In this document: positions 7,477 to 10,807 of the stretch, piece after piece
How positions within the stretch are numbered: the first letter of the stretch is position 1
Layout of the letters: every line of letters begins with the position of its first letter
From: an uncultured Lachnospiraceae bacterium
GTDB taxonomy: Bacteria; Bacillota_A; Clostridia; Lachnospirales; Lachnospiraceae
Direction of reading: 5' to 3'
Length of the DNA stretch: 10,807 bases
Assembly: GCA_947564305.1 (NCBI GenBank)
Contig: CANOBT010000176.1
Span: 1 to 10,807 of the forward strand
Program-made: the position numbers and the translations under genes
Notes under the pieces: generated by a model
Databases searched by the model: none
What the model saw: only the letters and a program-made list of their open reading frames with translations
What the model was told of the DNA's origin: nothing

Positions 7477-7582
7477 AATAAGACAACTGGGGTAGATAGA
7501 TGAAGCCTATCCGCTCCGGGAAAATATCAAGTAATCAAAAAATAGTCACTCTATCTTCGCGGGGCAGGGTGACTATTTTCTA
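7477..7582 (+). ncRNA. Putative type I antitoxin RNA (RatA-like arrangement)
   Basis: This is a predicted transcript of about 105 nt, from the strong promoter at 7442-7470 to the bidirectional stem-loop at 7539-7579. It contains a small hairpin GATAG/CTATC (7495-7499 / 7507-7511) and no plausible coding frame. It converges on the toxin gene and would be complementary to the toxin mRNA across the last part of the coding region and the terminator. This matches the layout of txpA/ratA in Bacillus subtilis, where the antitoxin pairs with the toxin mRNA 3' end. The function is inferred from promoter, terminator and orientation; the exact ends are unknown. Confidence 0.6.
7539..7579 (-). terminator. 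Shared bidirectional terminator of toxin mRNA and antitoxin RNA
   Basis: The left arm AAAATAGTCACTCT (7539-7552) and right arm AGGGTGACTATTTT (7566-7579) pair over 14 positions, with one G-T wobble, around a 13-base loop. Read on the minus strand, the stem is followed by six T (complement of 7537-7542), a good terminator for the toxin. On the plus strand it ends in TTTTC, weaker but usable. The toxin stop codon is inside the stem. Confidence 0.85.
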
Positions 7583-7656
7583 TGTGTGTAATTCAGAATG
7601 GCTATGATTACGCTGACAGTAGTCAAAATTATCATTAGTTCCTCATATGTACTCAT
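7573..7656 (-). CDS. Type I mini-toxin, TxpA / putative holin-like toxin (Hol-Tox) family
   Basis: This is a 27-residue membrane peptide. It begins MSTYEELMIILTT, continues with a single hydrophobic helix (about residues 7-23, LMIILTTVSVIIAILNY) and ends in a short basic tail (THRK). The opening closely matches TxpA of B. subtilis (MSTYESLMVMI) and the many small holin-like toxins of Clostridia. An AAAGGGGTGG ribosome binding region (7662-7671 on this strand) lies 8 bases before the ATG at 7656. The TAG stop falls inside the terminator stem. Such peptides insert in the cytoplasmic membrane and are toxic unless a cis-encoded antisense RNA holds the mRNA down; a matching convergent RNA promoter is present. 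At 28 codons it is easily missed by gene callers. A GTG four codons upstream could be used instead, but it would overlap the ribosome binding site. Confidence 0.85.
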   Translation of the reverse strand: MSTYEELMIILTTVSVIIAILNYTHRK

Positions 7657-7661
7657 AGATA

Positions 7662-7745
7662 CCACCCCTTTCGTAAGACCTCCGAAACGAATGGAATCAC
7701 CCTCCCAGTTGCCCGGGTAAATATATTATTGTCATGGTGCAGCAA
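7662..7745 (-). promoter_or_regulatory. Toxin leader and possible weak promoter
   Basis: On the minus strand, TTGCTG (7740-7745) is followed after 16 bases by TATTTA (7718-7723), a weak promoter candidate. The leader of about 55 nt holds two SD-like stretches (GGGAGGGTG and CGGAGGT) before the real one, plus a TTTCG/CGAAA stem that abuts the AAAGGGGTGG site. Folding of this kind is common in type I toxin mRNAs, where translation is delayed. Confidence 0.4.
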
Positions 7746-7749
7746 TTTC

Positions 7750-7843
7750 CCGATTTGAAATCGGTAAAAACAGGTCACATTTGAAATGCGGGCGCAAGAT
7801 TGCGCTGAGTGATACTTTCCTCGTTTGAAATGCAGAAAGTATC
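7750..7843. repeat. Cluster of ATTTGAAAT palindromes and hairpins
   Basis: Three TTTGAAAT copies occur at 7754-7761, 7780-7787 and 7824-7831. The first is the centre of the perfect 15-base palindrome CCGATTTGAAATCGG (7750-7764). The second is the centre of CATTTGAAATG. The third lies in the loop of a 9-bp perfect hairpin, GATACTTTC/GAAAGTATC (7811-7819 / 7835-7843). Between copies 2 and 3 is GCGCAAGATTGCGC (7792-7805), a 6-bp stem. No coding frame explains this. It could be operators of an unknown regulator or a structured RNA read on either strand. Confidence 0.55.
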
Positions 7844-8109
7844 GTGTGGCACTCCATAGCCCGAAATTCTAGGCGTAATGTCTATTGATGGTAATTAATA
7901 TCAATTGAATGCTAAAACGCTTGTATGCTGCAGATAGAGCTGATATTTCAGCTTTACTGGTTTTCGCAAGATTGGCGAATATTGGCGATAAAAGATTTTC
8001 ACCACACCACTAGCGTTTACATCTATGTGAGCTTTATTTTGGAGTTGTCTCAGTTTAGGACACCCTGCCGTTGTAGCTTGTTGCAATGTTTTCCCGGTTG
8101 CTGGGAAAG
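7844..8109. other. Non-coding stretch between hairpin cluster and phage repressor gene
   Basis: I see no convincing gene here. An inverted repeat ATTGAT/ATCAAT (7884-7889 / 7900-7905) surrounds GGTAATTAAT. AGCTGA-TATT-TCAGCT (7938-7953) is a 6-bp hairpin. ATTGGCGAAT ATTGGCGATA (7971-7990) is an imperfect tandem decamer. TTTCCC/GGGAAA (8090-8095 / 8103-8108) is a stem just past the repressor stop, without a T-tract. A minus-strand frame starting TTG at 8113 and overlapping the repressor TGA stays open to about 7901, but it has no recognisable product. The chromosome/element junction may lie here. Confidence 0.4.
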
Positions 8110-9090
8110 TCAATATTCTTGGCTGCCCTGCTGCTGATCAGATGTCCCAATTTGGGGAGTCTCTGGTGTAAGTTTATTCCTTTGGGGGGCATCAGTCCTT
8201 TTTTGATATTCAGGTATTTTGGTTAATAGTTCTATTTGTTCTATTGCCCGGTCTATTTGTTCATCAGCCTTTTTCTGTCCTTCCACATTTAGCATAGAAT
8301 AGAATTTTGCAAAGATATCACCTACTTTTTTTAGGCATCTTTCCAAATATGCAGATTTGAATTTAATTTCTGCTGGTGTCAGCTCCTCCCCGCGATCTAG
8401 TTTAAGCATAAGCTCATCAAAACGGAAATCGTCTAATTGTTCCCAATTTATACCACGAGTATTAGTGTGCAATCTTAGTGAGGAATCATTATATGATTCA
8501 TTTGGTTTATCATATGATGATTGCAAGGGGCGCGTAAATGGCTTGGGAGAACCCTCTGTTTCATAAAGCTTAAAAGGTTTGGCTCTTTTCTTTTCAAGCT
8601 CTATTTGCTTGGCATCTTGCAGTTTATCAAGCCCTTCCGTAGAGCTAGCATAAGAATGAGAATGTTTATATGATATATAGTCGTAGGCTTTTTGGGCAAT
8701 CTGCTTTATGTCTTCTTTTTCCTGTTTGAATTGATCGGATTCAACATATTCCGTAATTGCTCGTTCTTCTTCGTCGGTTAATTCTTCATCTTTATTTTGA
8801 AATTTTTGTAAAGCAAAATTAAAAGATGGATATTTGTTAGTATGGCACTCAGAATTATCATTTGTAGAGCTATCTACTATGCGTGTTTGTTGAGAATCCC
8901 TCCAACCAAGGAGCAATTCGAGGTCAACATTATAGAAACTACATAGTTTTTGGAGAATTTCTATTGGTGGTGTCCTCTTACTATTTTCATACAAAGAGTA
9001 TGAGGCAATGGTTATTCCAAGGTATTTAGCAATATCTTTCTGCAATATTCCTTTTTCGCGCCGTAATTTTTTTAGATTACTTAAGTCCAT
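8110..9090 (-). CDS. XRE-family phage-type regulator (CI-like) with long unassigned C-terminal half
   Basis: This is a predicted cytoplasmic repressor of the divergent early operon. I start it at ATG 9090 (MDLSNLKKLRREKG) because AGAGGT (9097-9102) lies 6 bases before it; a start 10 codons earlier would sit on the -10 element. Residues 4-62 form a classic HTH_3 domain (LQKDIAKYLGITIASYSLYENSKRTPP, LELLLGW). The rest (about 65-326) is charged, helical and low in hydrophobics, with a Ser/Tyr/Pro-rich middle (about 145-215). It includes the stretch MLNVEGQKKADEQIDRAIEQ (267-286), similar to tails of many clostridial phage XRE regulators. I see no LexA/CI-type Ser-Lys autoprotease and no HExxH of ImmA-type proteases. 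EELTDEEERAITEYVES (102-118) and EELTPAEIKFKSAYLER (235-251) may be a diverged internal repeat. The gene faces the Cro-like gene across a shared operator region. Confidence 0.85.
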   Translation of the reverse strand: MDLSNLKKLRREKGILQKDIAKYLGITIASYSLYENSKRTPPIEILQKLCSFYNVDLELLLGWRDSQQTRIVDSSTNDNSECHTNKYPSFNFALQKFQNKDEELTDEEERAITEYVESDQFKQEKEDIKQIAQKAYDYISYKHSHSYASSTEGLDKLQDAKQIELEKKRAKPFKLYETEGSPKPFTRPLQSSYDKPNESYNDSSLRLHTNTRGINWEQLDDFRFDELMLKLDRGEELTPAEIKFKSAYLERCLKKVGDIFAKFYSMLNVEGQKKADEQIDRAIEQIELLTKIPEYQKRTDAPQRNKLTPETPQIGTSDQQQGSQEY

Positions 9091-9110
9091 ATTTTTACCT
9101 CTTTTAGCGT

Positions 9111-9139
9111 AGCATACCATAAAAACAGAATGAAATCAA
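9111..9139 (-). promoter_or_regulatory. Leftward promoter of the repressor gene
   Basis: On the minus strand TTGATT (9134-9139), a 17-base spacer and TATGCT (9111-9116) precede the repressor start. Transcription would begin near 9104, just before the AGAGGT site. Operator copy 1 (9139-9148) abuts its -35. Confidence 0.6.
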
Positions 9140-9210
9140 CAAAATGTAAAAAAATGTTGACATTTAACAAAATGTAGATTATTATGTGTTTGTGATTTAC
9201 AAATTGTAAA
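9139..9210. promoter_or_regulatory. Operator array of the lysogeny switch
   Basis: ACAAAATGTA occurs at 9139-9148 and 9167-9176, and ACAAATTGTA at 9199-9208. The last is the centre of the perfect palindrome TTTACAAATTGTAAA (9196-9210). A further palindrome AAATGT-TG-ACATTT (9152-9165) overlaps the rightward -35. Copies 1-3 are 28 and 32 bases apart. They cover the repressor -35, the rightward promoter spacer and the Cro leader, as expected for a CI/Cro-type switch. Confidence 0.7.
9157..9185 (+). promoter_or_regulatory. Rightward early promoter
   Basis: The consensus -35 TTGACA (9157-9162), a 17-base spacer and TATTAT (9180-9185) give a strong promoter for the Cro-like gene and the early operon, starting near 9192. 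Operator copies lie over the -35, in the spacer and just downstream. Confidence 0.8.
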
Positions 9211-9227
9211 ATTAAAAAGGAGAAAAT

Positions 9228-9422
9228 ATGAAAATTAACAGAGAGAAAATTAATGTTGCAATGGCTAAACAGAAAAAGACAGTTGCACAATTGGCAGAAG
9301 CCTACGGTGTAAGTCGTTCAAGAATGAACATTATTCTTAATAGCCAGACTGTAACACCTGTAACCGCTGGAAGATTAGCAGATGCTTTAGGCATTGATGT
9401 AACTGAAATTATCGAAGATTAA
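9228..9422 (+). CDS. Cro-like helix-turn-helix protein (XRE family)
   Basis: This small DNA-binding protein of 64 residues consists of a single HTH_3 fold: KKTVAQLAEAYGVSRSRMNIILN (16-38) is the helix-turn-helix, and VTPVTAGRLADALGIDVTEII closes the domain. AAGGAG (9217-9222) lies 5 bases before the ATG. It is the first gene of the rightward operon and directly faces the long XRE regulator, the position of Cro in lambdoid-type switches. Its probable role is to bind the same operators and turn down repressor synthesis. That role is inferred from position and size. Confidence 0.85.
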   Translation: MKINREKINVAMAKQKKTVAQLAEAYGVSRSRMNIILNSQTVTPVTAGRLADALGIDVTEIIED

Positions 9423-9441
9423 ATCGAAAAGGAGAAAACAA

Positions 9442-9672
9442 ATGGCAAAAGTATTTAGACATTATGCAGAGGTAAATGAGAAGTCGTTGGAGGGGCTCAC
9501 AGTGGCAGGGGCATTCACCGGAATCAATGCAGAGGGCAATGGCATGATTCTGGAATTGGAAAGGACGATTGATAACGTAACTATTGGTGTTGATGTGGTT
9601 TACAATCCCGATTATGAGGATGGAGAAGTTCCCTTCATGGTATCTGGGGAATATGTGAAGCGTATCCAGTAA
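9442..9672 (+). CDS. Small phage-type protein of unknown function
   Basis: This is a 76-residue soluble, acidic protein with GGAG (9431-9434) 7 bases before the ATG. I do not recognise a family. It has alternating short strands (LTVAGAFTGI, GMILELERT, NVTIGVDVVYN, VPFMVSGEYVKRI), which suggests a small beta-rich fold, and a YNPDYEDGEVP loop. There is no membrane segment, HTH or cysteine pair. It lies 19 bases after the Cro-like gene in the same early operon. Its GC content is closer to the core genes than to the AT-rich repressor, so it may have a different history from its neighbour. A role in early phage regulation or host takeover is possible but not shown. Confidence 0.75.
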   Translation: MAKVFRHYAEVNEKSLEGLTVAGAFTGINAEGNGMILELERTIDNVTIGVDVVYNPDYEDGEVPFMVSGEYVKRIQ

Positions 9673-9677
9673 GCGAG

Positions 9678-9857
9678 GTGGTTCTTATACTATCACAGGA
9701 AGAACTTGCGACAATGGCAAAAAGAGAGGAAAAACGACTTGGCGTAGGCAGTGAAGAATTTATACAGCAGCATAATGAAATCATGCAGATGATTAAGAAC
9801 GCCAAGCAGGAAGGAGAGAAAACAGATGGAACAGATAGTGCAGATGGTAACGCTTAA
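9678..9857 (+). CDS. Small helical protein, start uncertain (GTG 9678 or ATA 9687)
   Basis: A 59-codon frame fills the gap between the 76-aa gene and the excisionase-like gene and overlaps the latter by 32 bases. Its product (LSQEELATMAKREEKRLGVG, then EEFIQQHNEIMQMIKNAKQE) is charged and mostly helical, with codon use like its neighbours. I do not recognise it. GCGAGGTGG at 9673-9681 is a good ribosome binding site, but the GTG it contains is too close to be served by it. The codon at the ideal distance is ATA at 9687; the next standard start is ATG 9714, which would give a 47-residue protein. The packed operon and the gene-like sequence support it being real. Confidence 0.55.
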   Translation: MVLILSQEELATMAKREEKRLGVGSEEFIQQHNEIMQMIKNAKQEGEKTDGTDSADGNA

Positions 9858-10008
9858 AGAAGCATCCAGCCGGACAGGCATAAGTTATGACAGACTTCGG
9901 AAAATGTGCATTAATAACCAGATTGTGCATATCAAGGCAGGAAGTAAGTTTTTGCTGAATTGGGAAAAGCTGGTAGATTATTTGAATAACGGGGAGCAGG
10001 AGGGTTAG
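9826..10008 (+). CDS. Excisionase-family / MerR-like helix-turn-helix protein
   Basis: This 60-residue DNA-binding protein has the pattern VTLKEASSRTGISYDRLRKMCINNQIVHIKAGSKFLLNWEKLVDYLN, which is the HTH_17 / excisionase-type winged helix: the TGISYDRLRKM helix, a VHIKAGSKFLLNW wing, and a terminal helix. AGGAG (9812-9816) lies 9 bases before the ATG. It overlaps the preceding small ORF by 32 bases and is followed after 6 bases by the replication gene. In phages such proteins act in excision or as small transcription factors. No integrase is visible beside it, so a regulatory role in the early operon is as likely as excision. Confidence 0.75.
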   Translation: MEQIVQMVTLKEASSRTGISYDRLRKMCINNQIVHIKAGSKFLLNWEKLVDYLNNGEQEG

Positions 10009-10014
10009 CGAGTT

Positions 10015-10807
10015 ATGGCAAATAGAAGAATGTTTAGTTTGAGTGTTGTTGATGCGGATAAGTTTTTAGAAATGCCAGCAACAACGCAATTATTATATTT
10101 TCATCTTGGTATGAGGGCGGATGACGATGGATTTATTTCTTCGCCAAGAAAGATACTGTCATTTACAAACTGTACCAATGATGATTTGAAAGTACTTATT
10201 TCCAAAGGTTTTATTATTCCATTCGAGAGCGGAATAATAGTTATTACTCACTGGAAACAGCATAATTATATACCATCTGACAGATATCGGAAAACAATAC
10301 ATACAGAGGAACGTACACAGTTAGAACTTGTTGAAAATGTATACAAACTGAATACAAGTGGTATACAAAATGTATCTGATACAGATACACAGTATAGGTT
10401 AAGTAAGGATATAGTTAGTATAAGTAAGGATAAAGAAAGAGAGGGTATTAACTATCAGCAGATAGCTGATATGTATAATGAGATTTGCATCTCATTTCCC
10501 CGGCTGACTAAATTATCCGATTCCAGAAAGAAAGCAATCAAAGCCAGATTGAAGCAGTACAGCGTTGAGGACTTCCAAAGGCTTTTTACAATGGCAGAGG
10601 AGAGCAGTTTCTTGAAAGGACAGAATAACCGGAATTGGTCAGCCAACTTCGACTGGCTCATAAAGGATTCAAACATGGCGAAGGTGCTTGACGGCAATTA
10701 TGCGGACAGGCAGTCAGTGCAACAGGAATCGGAGGAAGGAGGAAGGTCACATTACAAGAGCTATGAAGAATTTGAAAGGGAACTCAGGGAAGCGCTTGGA
10801 GAAGAAA
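10015..10807 (+). CDS. Phage replisome organizer / replication initiation protein (3' end cut by window)
   Basis: At least 264 residues are encoded. The frame opens at ATG 10015, behind GGAGCAGGAGGG (9992-10003; AGGAGG lies about 12 bases upstream), and runs off the right edge. The N-terminal part (about 1-100: MANRRMFSLSVVDADKFLEM, LLYFHLGMRADDDGFI, VITHWKQHNYIPSDRY) is typical of replisome-organizer winged-helix domains in Gram-positive phages. These proteins bind the phage origin and recruit the host helicase machinery. A hydrophilic linker (about 110-143, with YRLSKDIVSISKDKE) leads to a second helical region (GINYQQIADMYNEI, LTKLSDSRKKAIKARLK, WSANFDWLIKDSN; about 145-220) shared with DnaD-like/helicase-loader-coupled Rep proteins. 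The linker DNA is AT-rich and repetitive and may be the origin itself. The assignment rests on domain order and family resemblance. Confidence 0.82.
   Translation, partial: MANRRMFSLSVVDADKFLEMPATTQLLYFHLGMRADDDGFISSPRKILSFTNCTNDDLKVLISKGFIIPFESGIIVITHWKQHNYIPSDRYRKTIHTEERTQLELVENVYKLNTSGIQNVSDTDTQYRLSKDIVSISKDKEREGINYQQIADMYNEICISFPRLTKLSDSRKKAIKARLKQYSVEDFQRLFTMAEESSFLKGQNNRNWSANFDWLIKDSNMAKVLDGNYADRQSVQQESEEGGRSHYKSYEEFERELREALGEE
10339..10432 (+). repeat. Iteron-like repeats inside the replication gene, candidate origin
   Basis: GTATACAAA occurs at 10339-10347 and 10361-10369 (22-base step). TGTATCTGATACA (10371-10383) is an inverted repeat. TAAGTAAGGATA occurs at 10400-10411 and 10421-10432 (21-base step). 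All lie in the AT-rich linker between the two domains of the Rep-like protein, where many phages keep their origin. Confidence 0.45.

Noticed and set aside
7750..7843. CRISPR array suggested by repeated TTTGAAAT
   Set aside because: The repeats are only 8-9 bases and unevenly spaced (26 and 44 bases), and the spacers are themselves palindromic.
8090..8108. Terminator for the repressor gene
   Set aside because: The stem TTTCCC/GGGAAA is present, but no T-tract follows on either strand.
7901..8113. 70-aa minus-strand ORF from TTG overlapping the repressor TGA
   Set aside because: The coupling position is attractive, but there is no SD, no recognisable domain, and the frame covers repeats and hairpins. 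It is mentioned only in the non-coding region entry.
7925..8137. 70-aa plus-strand ORF next to the repressor gene
   Set aside because: It has no ribosome binding site, a Cys/Trp-rich unlikely composition, and its end lies antisense to the repressor 3' end.
9091..9120. Earlier repressor start giving a 336-aa protein
   Set aside because: This start lies on the -10 element of the repressor promoter and lacks an SD; the start at 9090 has AGAGGT at the right distance.
10455..10697. 80-aa minus-strand ORF
   Set aside because: It is fully antisense to the C-terminal domain of the replication gene and has no SD.

Overview
The window looks like a chromosome segment from a Clostridia (Bacillota), most likely Lachnospiraceae-like, joined to the early region of a prophage or phage-like integrated element. 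This rests on the tight order hemZ-hisS-aspS, strong AGGAGG-type ribosome binding sites, OmpR/HK signalling, a TxpA/Hol-Tox-like mini-toxin and a Gram-positive phage early module. Species cannot be named from the sequence alone.

Region 1 (1-4380) is a housekeeping operon: the 3' part of a HemZ-type radical SAM gene, hisS (overlapping hemZ by 10 bases) and aspS, closed by a rho-independent terminator. Region 2 (4440-5257) is a monocistronic amidase gene with a TTG start. It carries an Amidase_3 and a SPOR-like domain but no signal peptide. Region 3 (5271-7396) is a two-component system, with an OmpR-family regulator and a histidine kinase. It sits behind a TATAAT promoter preceded by 11-bp-phased TTTTAATCT direct repeats, which suggests autoregulation. 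The kinase has no standard start codon where its N-terminus should begin; an ATT overlapping the regulator gene is the best-placed candidate.

Region 4 (7397-8109) has no long gene but is not empty. It contains a probable type I toxin-antitoxin pair: a 27-codon membrane toxin on the minus strand, and a convergent plus-strand RNA of about 100 nt from a TTGAAA-N17-TATAAT promoter. The two share a 14-bp bidirectional terminator stem. Next to it lies a cluster of ATTTGAAAT-centred palindromes and hairpins of unknown role.

Region 5 (8110-10807) is a divergent lysogeny-type switch. A 326-aa XRE regulator with an unusual C-terminal half is read leftward. A 64-aa Cro-like HTH protein is read rightward, followed by a 76-aa unknown protein, a 59-codon small ORF, a 60-aa excisionase-type HTH protein and a replisome-organizer-like gene that runs off the window. 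The intergenic switch has two well-formed divergent promoters and at least three ACAAAATGTA-type operators. No integrase is visible, so the element's recombinase must lie elsewhere and the exact chromosome/element junction (somewhere in 7397-8109) is unresolved.
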